Positions 16,567-24,300 of a stretch of DNA of 64,000 nt are shown piece after piece. The notes below the pieces were generated by a model. It did no database searches. It was not told the DNA's origin and was given only the letters and a program-made list of their open reading frames with translations. The number at the start of each line of letters is the position of its first letter. Position 1 is the stretch's first letter. Source of the DNA: Haloarcula sp. H-GB4 (GTDB lineage: Archaea; Halobacteriota; Halobacteria; Halobacteriales; Haloarculaceae). A program made the translations under genes and the position numbers. The DNA lies in assembly GCF_030848575.1 (NCBI RefSeq), contig NZ_JAVDDX010000002.1:682001-746000 (forward strand), given 5' to 3'.

Positions 16567-18204
16567 ATGGCCCAGACAGTCCACCGAACCGACGATGTCC
16601 ATCCGCTTATCGAGCCGATCGCCGACCACGTCCTCTCTACCGAACGCCACGAGAACGCCCCCGCCGTTGTCATCCGTGCCGACGAGGTCCAGACCGTCCT
16701 CTCGACGCTTCGAACTGAGGCCGGGCTGGACCACTGCGCCTGCGTGACTGCCCAGGAGTACGCCGACCGGTTCGAGACGATCTATCATCTGCGGCGCTAC
16801 GACGACCCGACACAGGAACTCTCGGTCGTCGTCCCAACGCCCAGAGAGTCTCCGACCAGCGAGTCAGCCGCTCCCGTGTATCAGACGGCGGCGTGGCACG
16901 AGCGGGAGGCATACGATCTGGTCGGCATCGAGTATGAAGACCACCCCGACCTCCGACGCATTCTCCTGCCTGAGACCTGGCAGGGCCACCCGCTGAGCCG
17001 GGACTACAATCAGGACCAGCCACAGATCGTCTCCTTCCGCGAGCACGAGCGACTGCTCGAAGACCACCGCGAGGGGCCGGAGACGATGCACCTCAACATG
17101 GGGCCACACCATCCCTCGACCCACGGCGTCCTCCACCTGAACGCCCAACTCGATGGTGAGCAGGTGGCGGCCGTCGATCCCGACATCGGCTACATCCATC
17201 GCTGTGAAGAACAGATGTGTCAGCAGGGTACCTACCGCCACCAGATCATGCCGTATCCGGATCGCTGGGACTGGGGCGGGGCCGGGCTGTTGAACGAGTG
17301 GGCCTACGCCCGTGCGGCCGAGGACCTCGCCGACATCGAGGTGCCGGCGTACGCGCAGGTCATTCGGACGATGGGCGGCGAACTCTCACGTATTCTCTCG
17401 CACATGCTCGCGGTCGCGACCTACGCGCTGGACGTGGTCGGGGAGTTCACCGCCACTTTCCAGTGGGGGGTCCGAGACCGCGAACTGGTTCAGGACATCC
17501 TCGAAGACCTGACCGGCCAGCGGCTGATGTTCAACTACCTGCGGCTGGGCGGGGTCGCCTGGGATTTGCCCGAGCCCCGCGAGGCGTTCTTCGAGAAGAT
17601 CCGTGCGTTCCTCGACGACCTGCCCCACAAGCTCACAGAGTACCACGATATGCTCACCAGCAACGAAATCCTCCAGCTCCGGACAGTTGATACGGGCCAC
17701 CTCCCGGCTGAAACCGCGAAGGCATACGGCTGTACCGGCCCGGTCGCACGGGCCTCCGGCGTCGACTACGACCTCCGCCGGGACGATCCCTACGGCTACT
17801 ACGACGAACTCGACTGGTCGGTCGTCACCGAGCAGGGCGGCGACAACTTCTCGCGCCTGCTCGTGCGCCTGCGCGAAGTGGAAGAGTCCGCGAAGATAAT
17901 CGGTCAATGCGTCGACCTGCTGGAGGACTGGCCCGAGGACGACCGCGAGATACAGGCGAACGTCCCCCGCACGCTTCGGCCTGACCCTGACAGCGAAATC
18001 TACCGCGCCGTCGAGGCCGCGAAGGGCGAACTCGGCATCTACATCCGCTCGGACGGAACGGAGACACCGGCGCGGTTCAAGATCCGCGGCCCCTCCTTCT
18101 CACACGTCCAGGCGCTGTCCGAGATGGCTCGCGGTGAATATGTCCCCGACCTCGTGGCGACGATCGGCAGTCTGGACACGATCATGGGAGAGGTCGACCG
18201 ATAG
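16567..18204 (+). CDS. nuoCD: Fused NADH-quinone oxidoreductase subunit C/D, stand-alone
   Basis: A 545-residue fusion of two complex I subunits of the hydrophilic arm. Residues 1-160 correspond to NuoC (30 kDa; WHEREAYDLVGIEYEDHPDLRRILLP) and 170-545 to NuoD (49 kDa; MGPHHPSTHGVLHL, IGYIHRCEEQMCQ, and KIRGPSFSHVQAL near the end). NuoD lines the quinone pocket; the His/Tyr context around HHPSTHG is kept. A C-D fusion is usual in haloarchaea, but no other nuo gene is within the window. This is either a dispersed complex I subunit gene or a second copy. It is divergent from an HTH_10 regulator. The ATG at 16567 has a GGAG just before it. Confidence 0.9.
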   Translation: MAQTVHRTDDVHPLIEPIADHVLSTERHENAPAVVIRADEVQTVLSTLRTEAGLDHCACVTAQEYADRFETIYHLRRYDDPTQELSVVVPTPRESPTSESAAPVYQTAAWHEREAYDLVGIEYEDHPDLRRILLPETWQGHPLSRDYNQDQPQIVSFREHERLLEDHREGPETMHLNMGPHHPSTHGVLHLNAQLDGEQVAAVDPDIGYIHRCEEQMCQQGTYRHQIMPYPDRWDWGGAGLLNEWAYARAAEDLADIEVPAYAQVIRTMGGELSRILSHMLAVATYALDVVGEFTATFQWGVRDRELVQDILEDLTGQRLMFNYLRLGGVAWDLPEPREAFFEKIRAFLDDLPHKLTEYHDMLTSNEILQLRTVDTGHLPAETAKAYGCTGPVARASGVDYDLRRDDPYGYYDELDWSVVTEQGGDNFSRLLVRLREVEESAKIIGQCVDLLEDWPEDDREIQANVPRTLRPDPDSEIYRAVEAAKGELGIYIRSDGTETPARFKIRGPSFSHVQALSEMARGEYVPDLVATIGSLDTIMGEVDR

Positions 18205-18265
18205 TTCATCGCCCATCTGAGACGACCACAGCCAGTGAGTTTTGTACGCCGGGCACGTACGACCG

Positions 18266-18793
18266 ATGATGACTGAACAAGCGACACTCGCGGGCGGCTG
18301 CTTCTGGTGTACGGAATCGGTGTTCAAGCAGATCGACGGCGTGACCGATGTGGTCTCGGGCTACGCCGGCGGCCACGTCGCCGACCCCAGCTACGAGGCG
18401 GTCTGCCGCGGGGAAACGGGCCACGCCGAGTGTATCCAGATTACGTACGACCCGGACGAGGTGAGCTACGAGGACCTCCTTGCGGTCCATTTCACCACGC
18501 ATACCCCGACGACGAAAGACCGGGAAGGTAACGACGTTGGCACGCAGTATCGCTCGGCTGTGTTCTACCACGACGAGGCCCAGCGCGAAACCGTCGAAGC
18601 CCTCATCGAGGAAATAGAGCCGGGCTACGACAGCGACATCGTCACCGAAGTCGAACCGCTGGAGACGTTCTATCCCGCCGAGGAGTATCATCAGAACTAC
18701 TTCGAGAAGAATCCGGACCAGAGCTACTGTCAGTTGACTATCCCGCCGAAAATCGAGAAGCTCAAAGAGAAACACGCGGAACTGCTGGCATGA
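18266..18793 (+). CDS. msrA: Peptide-methionine (S)-S-oxide reductase
   Basis: A 175-residue enzyme repairing oxidised methionine. The active-site motif GCFWC is at about residues 11-15, followed by GYAGG, the family's NP/DPSYE-type segment (DPSYEAVC) and TGHAECIQITYDP; near the C-terminus EYHQNYFEKNP is also typical. The start is ATG 18266 or the adjacent ATG 18269. The last 4 bases overlap the start of the thioesterase gene (ATGA), so both are probably on one message. The reducing partner (thioredoxin) is not nearby. Confidence 0.95.
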   Translation: MMTEQATLAGGCFWCTESVFKQIDGVTDVVSGYAGGHVADPSYEAVCRGETGHAECIQITYDPDEVSYEDLLAVHFTTHTPTTKDREGNDVGTQYRSAVFYHDEAQRETVEALIEEIEPGYDSDIVTEVEPLETFYPAEEYHQNYFEKNPDQSYCQLTIPPKIEKLKEKHAELLA

Positions 18794-19209
18794 GCTTCGA
18801 GTACACGACGGAAGTCGAGGTCCGGTACACTGATATCGACACGTACGGCCACGTCAACAACGCGACGTATGCGACCTACTTCGAGGAAGCCCGAATCGAC
18901 TACCTGCACGACGTGGTCGACTGTGGCGAAGCGCTGCTCTCGGGCAGCGAGTCGGGCACCGGTATGGTCATCGCGAACCTCGAAGTCGATTACATCCAGC
19001 CGGTCCAGATCAGTGACTCAGTCGCCGTTGCCGTCCGGGTTCCACGTCTGGGTGAGAAGAGCTTCCCCTTCGAGTACGAGGTCCGGACCGAAAATGGTGT
19101 GGCTGCGACCGGGGAAACAACCGTCGTCACATACGATCGCGACACGGAATCCTCACGCCCGATTCCCGACGACTGGCGCGAGGCGATCACGACGTTCGAG
19201 GGGCTGTAG
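18790..19209 (+). CDS. Hotdog-fold acyl-CoA thioesterase (4HBT family)
   Basis: A 139-residue protein with the 4-hydroxybenzoyl-CoA thioesterase signature VRYTDIDTYGHVNNATYATYF-like at residues 11-30, where the Asp (D15 region) and HVNN are diagnostic. The rest is a single hotdog domain ending near residue 135. It would hydrolyse acyl-CoA thioesters in the cytosol; the acyl group is unknown. It overlaps msrA by 4 bases, indicating translational coupling, although a biochemical link is not obvious. The length is normal for the YbgC/FcbC-like group. Confidence 0.88.
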   Translation: MSFEYTTEVEVRYTDIDTYGHVNNATYATYFEEARIDYLHDVVDCGEALLSGSESGTGMVIANLEVDYIQPVQISDSVAVAVRVPRLGEKSFPFEYEVRTENGVAATGETTVVTYDRDTESSRPIPDDWREAITTFEGL

Positions 19210-19312
19210 CCGCACCCGCTAGCGAGAACCACCCATTTTGCTCCGTCCAATTTAGGAAACATCGAGCCGACCGGTGGTTTTATTTTTTATCCAGATGTTG
19301 TACTGAAAGCAT

Positions 19313-20497
19313 ATGGAATACAGTACCGACCTCGGACGGCGCGTCCTCCTTACCATCGCGGGCGTAGCACTCCTCCTCGTGGTCGGGCTCGTCTTGTCCG
19401 AGTTCCTTCCAACACTCGTGTTTACGGTCTTTCTATACTACGCCAGCCGACCCATTTATCGACGGCTCGGGCGGCTCCCGCTGCCCGATTCATTCCTGAA
19501 TCGGGCCGTCCCATACCAAAAGCAGGTCCATGCGGCAGCCACGATTTTCTTCTTCCTATTGCCGTTTGTGCTTCTGGTCGGCTACACGATCGTCCTCGTT
19601 ATTCCCGAGTTACAGTCGTTCTTCGGCGAGGGTGGCCTGGGCGCGGCGTACCTCTCACAGTTTCAGGAGCTTCAGGGTGACTCGCCGCCGGGACCGCTCG
19701 CCAACCTTGGTTTCTCAGAGGTGCTGGCAATGGGGCCGGCCGAGGTGGTCGACCTGTTGCGAAACGAGACAGTCCAGTCGTGGCTGGGACGTGTCTCTGA
19801 TACACTCATCGGCTCGGTGAGTCTGCTCACGTCGCTACTGCTTCGCGTGTTCATCATGTTTGCTGGAACGTACTACCTGCTTACCGACGGACCACGGCTT
19901 GTCGGCTGGTTCCTCGACACCTTCGACGGGTCGGGTGTTCTTCGCAAGTACGCGGCGGCAGTCGACGAGGAACTGTCCTCGATTCTCTTCGGGAACATCC
20001 TAAACGCACTGGTGACCGGCGTCATCGGAATTTTCGTGTTCTCGCTGTACAATCTGGTCGCTCCCGGCTCAGTACAGATTCCGTTTGCACCACTCGTCGG
20101 CGCACTCACCGGCATCGGCAGCCTCATTCCCGTGGTTGGGATGAAAATCGTCTACCTCCCTGTGGCTGCACTGCTTGCGGTCTCCGCGGTTGTCACAGGA
20201 CAGACGGCGGCCCTGGCCTGGGTTGCCCTCTTCCTTGTGGTCACACTGGTCGTCGTCGACACCATCCCGGATTTCCTGATTCGCCCGTACGTCAGCGGCG
20301 ACCTGACCCACGTCGGCCTGTTGATGTTCGCGTACATCCTTGGCCCCATCGCGTTTGGCTTCTACGGCATCTTCCTGGGTCCGATCCTACTGGTCCTCGC
20401 CGCGCAGTTCTTCCGGATTATCGTTCCCTACATCATTACGGGCTCAGTCGAAACGACGCAAACGTCACTCTCGGAATACGACTCCGCGGAGTCGTAA
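19313..20497 (+). CDS. AI-2E family transporter (PerM-like permease)
   Basis: A 394-residue membrane protein with about eight helices. The pair near the N-terminus (VLLTIAGVALLLVVGLVLSE, then a Tyr/Arg-rich turn) and the C-terminal block with PDFLIRPYVSGDLTHVG-type sequence are characteristic of the AI-2E/PerM superfamily. Members export small molecules or act as sodium/proton antiporters; the name does not prove autoinducer transport. An AT-rich TTTTATTTTTTATCC about 30-40 bases before the ATG looks like a promoter. It is convergent with the next gene, 4 bases apart. Confidence 0.88.
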   Translation: MEYSTDLGRRVLLTIAGVALLLVVGLVLSEFLPTLVFTVFLYYASRPIYRRLGRLPLPDSFLNRAVPYQKQVHAAATIFFFLLPFVLLVGYTIVLVIPELQSFFGEGGLGAAYLSQFQELQGDSPPGPLANLGFSEVLAMGPAEVVDLLRNETVQSWLGRVSDTLIGSVSLLTSLLLRVFIMFAGTYYLLTDGPRLVGWFLDTFDGSGVLRKYAAAVDEELSSILFGNILNALVTGVIGIFVFSLYNLVAPGSVQIPFAPLVGALTGIGSLIPVVGMKIVYLPVAALLAVSAVVTGQTAALAWVALFLVVTLVVVDTIPDFLIRPYVSGDLTHVGLLMFAYILGPIAFGFYGIFLGPILLVLAAQFFRIIVPYIITGSVETTQTSLSEYDSAES

Positions 20498-20501
20498 CTG
20501 G

Positions 20502-21887
20502 CTACCCGTTCCCGAGTCGGGCGCTGGCGGTCCCGAAGTCGAGACAGCGACTGTCTACCGAGGAGCCGGTTCGATCGAGCCACCGTAGCTCCATCACTGA
20601 GAGGCGGTAGTGACACGTCGATGGCTCTACCTGTTGCCAGTAGATGTACCGGACGTCGGGTACTGGTTCGGCTGCGTCATATGCTGTCGGGAGATCATGA
20701 GTTTCGAGATCTGACATCGGTTCTGGGCCCGGTGTCTCGACGGGCGTGAAGATAATGCCGACGCTACCAAGAAAGGCGACGTTCACAACGAGGACCAGCG
20801 CAAGAGTGGCGCCGAGATACTGTGTCTGTTGCCGGTCGCGAAGCACCGTCGCAACCATCCCGAGGCCGACTGCGACGAACGCAAGCCCCGGAATGAGGTC
20901 GGTGTAGCCACCAGTCTCGAAATCAACGAACAGTATCAGAAACGCGAACCACGCCGCGCCAACCGGAATCCACCATTCGGTGCGTCCGACACCATCGTCA
21001 TTACCAGTGAAACAGTGTCGAGCAGTGTGAACGAGGCCGAGTCCACCGAGCAAGACGAACGGTGACGCCCACTTGAAGTGGACGACACTGGCGACGAGTC
21101 GAGCGAGCAACGACGCGTGTTCCTCCGTTTGCAGTGGGACGAGAAAGACCTGGACGACCATCTCCGAGGCCGAATGCCAGAGGAGAAACACCGGCAGTAA
21201 CATGACGATAGTAAAACCGAGGCCGCCGGCAACGACACGCTCAAACTCCCGCATGTCGCGCCGCTGGACTGCGAGACCGACCACAATCAGCGGGAAGATG
21301 ACCCCGGCCTGCCAGTATCCCACGCTGGCTGCCGCAGCCACACCGCTCAATGCCGGGTAGCCACGCGTGTACAGATATATCGCCAGTAACCCACAGAGTA
21401 CGAGGAGATATTTGGCTTTGAACCCATACGCCGGACGGACGGCAAACCCCGGCAACAGGAACATCGAGAGACCAGCCAGCGGCGCAACGATATCATCGCC
21501 AGTGACGTCGTAGACGAGTATCACAACGAGTCCGACGATTGCACACACCGCACCGCTCATCAGCACCACACTGAGCAGGTGGAGGCGGTACATATCGCCG
21601 CCGGATAGCAATGCCAGTATCCCGGTCGTCTCGTAGGACAGTGGCAACTTCGGTTCCCAGGCGTCGACGTACAGCCGACCGCCGCGTGTCAGATACCAGC
21701 CGAGATGCTCGAAGATACCGGCGTCGGGTGCCATCGGCGGTCGGCGAGAACTGAGAGTGACTGTCAGGACAAAGTACAGCTGTGTGCCGACGGCGAACAG
21801 CACTGGAAACGCGAGTCGTCTATCGTGGGGGTGGAGGGCAAGCGAACGAAGTAGACCCCTGAGTTGGTCTTTGTTTCGTCTGCTCAC
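20502..21887 (-). CDS. GT-C-type membrane protein, probable dolichol-phosphate-sugar glycosyltransferase
   Basis: A 461-residue protein with about ten membrane helices. The first external loop contains MAPDAGIFEHLGWYLTRGGR, with an acidic pair typical of GT-C enzymes (PMT/ArnT-like), and continues DAWEPKLPLSYET. The helical core runs to about residue 400 and a soluble C-terminal tail of about 65 residues follows. Similar haloarchaeal proteins are annotated as DolP-mannose mannosyltransferase family. Sugar donor and acceptor cannot be read from sequence. It is a single gene, convergent with the AI-2E permease; no other glycosylation gene is near. Confidence 0.65.
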   Translation of the reverse strand: MSRRNKDQLRGLLRSLALHPHDRRLAFPVLFAVGTQLYFVLTVTLSSRRPPMAPDAGIFEHLGWYLTRGGRLYVDAWEPKLPLSYETTGILALLSGGDMYRLHLLSVVLMSGAVCAIVGLVVILVYDVTGDDIVAPLAGLSMFLLPGFAVRPAYGFKAKYLLVLCGLLAIYLYTRGYPALSGVAAAASVGYWQAGVIFPLIVVGLAVQRRDMREFERVVAGGLGFTIVMLLPVFLLWHSASEMVVQVFLVPLQTEEHASLLARLVASVVHFKWASPFVLLGGLGLVHTARHCFTGNDDGVGRTEWWIPVGAAWFAFLILFVDFETGGYTDLIPGLAFVAVGLGMVATVLRDRQQTQYLGATLALVLVVNVAFLGSVGIIFTPVETPGPEPMSDLETHDLPTAYDAAEPVPDVRYIYWQQVEPSTCHYRLSVMELRWLDRTGSSVDSRCLDFGTASARLGNG

Positions 21888-22568
21888 ACGAGACGTTTGT
21901 GTTCAGGTGATCAAAAGTAGAGACTAATTTAGAACAGATACCGTCGCGGAGGGGAGATGCCGTTTGCATTACATGTACAGTCACCGGAGTTAGGCGCCTA
22001 TTTGTAGACTGGTGTGTAACTCACCGATCCTTGCAGAGACACATCATCTGATGAGGTGGCTGCAACTATTCAGAACCCGTTTTCGTGAGTACTCGGCCGT
22101 AGTCTGAGCCACAGAGACGGTAGTACAGCAGTAATTTCCGGCATATGGTATCACTACGCAACTGTGTACTCATGTGGATTAAACTGTTCCCTACTCGGCG
22201 TGGTACTGTCTCAGGCACTGTTTCGGTGCGAACACCGAAAGCAAATCCCGTATCGGAGTATACGGTACCTAATATTGGAGTTGGTTTCTCCACCACAGAC
22301 CTCCGATGGATTACGAGCGCGCTGTCTCTTGGTTTTTGACTGTACACGACAGCGCTGGACTGTGCTTGAAACGCGGATCGAGACGGAGCGGCCGCCCGGA
22401 ACACACCGGATAGGATACAGAACAGGTCTCGCTCGGTCCAGCGACAGTGCTGATGGGACACCGACAGCGGCGAGTACGAAATAGAATTTGGTATAGCGGT
22501 TACTAATTTATTGAGACCATCCGCCGAACGCGTCGGCCTTTTACCAGTTGGCCCAGTAGAGAACGCTA
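21888..22568. other. Long intergenic region with one strong hairpin
   Basis: About 680 bases. Frames up to 131 codons on both strands have poor composition and no motif. The perfect hairpin TTTCGGTG-CGAA-CACCGAAA lies at 22221-22240 (8-base stem, tetraloop). A TATA-like element near 22540 probably serves the RIO2 gene. The region could hold a small RNA or relics of a lost gene. Confidence 0.4.
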
Positions 22569-23477
22569 ATGGTCCAGAACGTGGCTTCAGTGATGGCGGA
22601 GCTGGAACCCGAGGACTTCCATCTGCTCTCTGGCGTCGAACAGGGGATGCGGTTCTCGGAGTACGTCGCCCGTGAGAAGTTGACCGAGTTCTCCCGGCTG
22701 ACGACGGAAGATGTCGACTACCGGCTTGACCGGTGTGCGGACCGGGGACTGGTCGAACGAAAGACCATCCAGTACGAGGGGTTCAAGCTCACTTTTGAAG
22801 GGTACGATACGCTTGCGCTGCATACTTTTGCCGAGCGCGACACTATCGAGGGAGTTGGGTCGCCGCTGGGTGTCGGCAAGGAAAGCGACGTGTACGAGGC
22901 CCAATCGTACAAACCAGTAGCGCTGAAATACCACCGCGAAGGGTACACCAATTTCCGCGAAGTGATGAAAGAGCGAGAGTACACCGCCGACCGTGACCAC
23001 GTCTCCTGGCTCTACACCGCCCGGAAGGCCGCCGAGCGGGAGTACGATGCCCTCGAAACGCTGTATCCAGACGTATCAGTCCCACAGCCCATAGATACGA
23101 ACCGCCATGCGATTGTCATGGAGAAGATAGACGGCGTCGAACTCTCCCGAACGAAACTCGAACCGGAACAGGTACTGCCGATTCTGGATCTCGTGCTCAA
23201 GGAGATGCAGACGGCCTATCGCGAGGGGTACGTCCACGCAGACATGAGCGAGTACAACGTCTTCGTCACGAACGAGGGCGTCGTCGTCTTCGACTGGCCT
23301 CAGGCCGTCCCAACCGACCACGAAAACGCCCGGGAACTGCTAACTCGCGATGTCGAGAACATCGTGAGCTACTTCGAGCGAAAATACCCGCAGGAAATCA
23401 ACAACGTAGACAGGGACGCAGTCGCCGAAGGGCTGGCGACCGACGCGTTCGGTTCTATTACCGAATTTACTGGATAA
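22569..23477 (+). CDS. rio2: RIO2-type atypical serine protein kinase
   Basis: A 302-residue kinase/ATPase of late small-ribosomal-subunit maturation. Residues 1-85 are the RIO2-specific winged helix (FHLLSGVEQGMR, FKLTFEGYDTLALHTF). The kinase domain follows: nucleotide loop GSPLGVGKESDVYEA, catalytic loop HADMSEYNVFV and metal-binding DWPQ. The GKESDVY sequence separates RIO2 from RIO1. The length matches archaeal RIO2. The ATG is at 22569 and the following VMAELEPEDF is conserved. The gene is alone, with pseudogene remains downstream. Confidence 0.95.
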   Translation: MVQNVASVMAELEPEDFHLLSGVEQGMRFSEYVAREKLTEFSRLTTEDVDYRLDRCADRGLVERKTIQYEGFKLTFEGYDTLALHTFAERDTIEGVGSPLGVGKESDVYEAQSYKPVALKYHREGYTNFREVMKEREYTADRDHVSWLYTARKAAEREYDALETLYPDVSVPQPIDTNRHAIVMEKIDGVELSRTKLEPEQVLPILDLVLKEMQTAYREGYVHADMSEYNVFVTNEGVVVFDWPQAVPTDHENARELLTRDVENIVSYFERKYPQEINNVDRDAVAEGLATDAFGSITEFTG

Positions 23478-23689
23478 CGGCATTCTAGCCGCTAATACCG
23501 TTCTCTGGCGGTCCACAGACGAATCGGAGTTGAGCCGATCGTTGCTTGAATAAACCGTATACTGCAATATCAAACCAGCCAAACCGCACTGGCCGGGTCG
23601 ATTCGGGACAGCGGGACGAAGGCGAGTCTTTGCCGGTAGCAAGGACCGGCAGGACCGTCTTAAGACGATTCCCGGGACGATGCTGGACC

Positions 23690-24270
23690 TCGTCGAAGTT
23701 TTTTCGGGTGTAGCTTCTACCTGCACCGTCCCTTCGCCGAAGAGGCCTGTACGCGCAAGGAACCACTGCTGGTCGACCCTGACAACGGCCATCCGACCGG
23801 TCAGCCTCGATACAGACCTGCTGGGCCAGGACGACGACGCGGACGACGATACTGAGGGCCAGCAGAATGGCTAAGACAGCCGATAGCCCGATCCTACAGG
23901 TCGAAAACTTCACGAAGTATACGAGTCCGGCAGGACCATCGACGACACCCTGCTGGGCCGGAGCCAGGAAGTGAAAGCGCTAGATAGCGTCGATTTGGAC
24001 TCTACCCCGGCGAGACACTGGGTGTCGTCGGCGAATCTAGCTATGGCAAGGCCACGCTCGCCCAGACGCTGCTGCGGTTCATCGAACCCACAGCCGACTC
24101 CGTTCGCGACAAGGGAAGACCTGACAGGTACCTCAAACGACCGCCTGCGGCACTCCGAAAGGACACCTGCGCCGTTCGATATCGGTGACGACCACCAAAT
24201 CGCCGGCCTGCTGTACGATGACGACCATCCGGATACGTCCACACGGGGCAGGAGTCTCTGACAGGATACC
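23690..24270 (+). pseudogene. Remnants of two oligopeptide ABC-transporter ATPase genes (DppD/DppF-like)
   Basis: Pieces of two adjacent ATPase genes remain. At 23720-23874 one frame reads HRPFAEEACTRKEPLLVDPDNGH, close to the Cys-rich C-terminal end of DppD/OppD ATPases, and another frame closes with QNG and a stop overlapping the next ATG. At 23867 an ORF begins like a DppF subunit (PILQVENFTKY) but stops after 35 codons. The continuation appears in another frame as YPGETLGVVGESSYGKATLAQTL, a Walker A region in which the usual GSGKS has become SYGKA. Frameshifts, a stop and the altered P-loop show that the genes are dead, and their remaining parts are absent. They presumably once belonged to a dipeptide/oligopeptide importer. 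Confidence 0.7.
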
Positions 24271-24300
24271 AGTACAGTGGTCCGCTGTGTGACCCCTCTA

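Noticed and set aside
22066-22484. Overlapping frames of 64-131 codons on both strands
   Set aside because: Codon use and amino-acid composition are not haloarchaeal; no recognisable motif.
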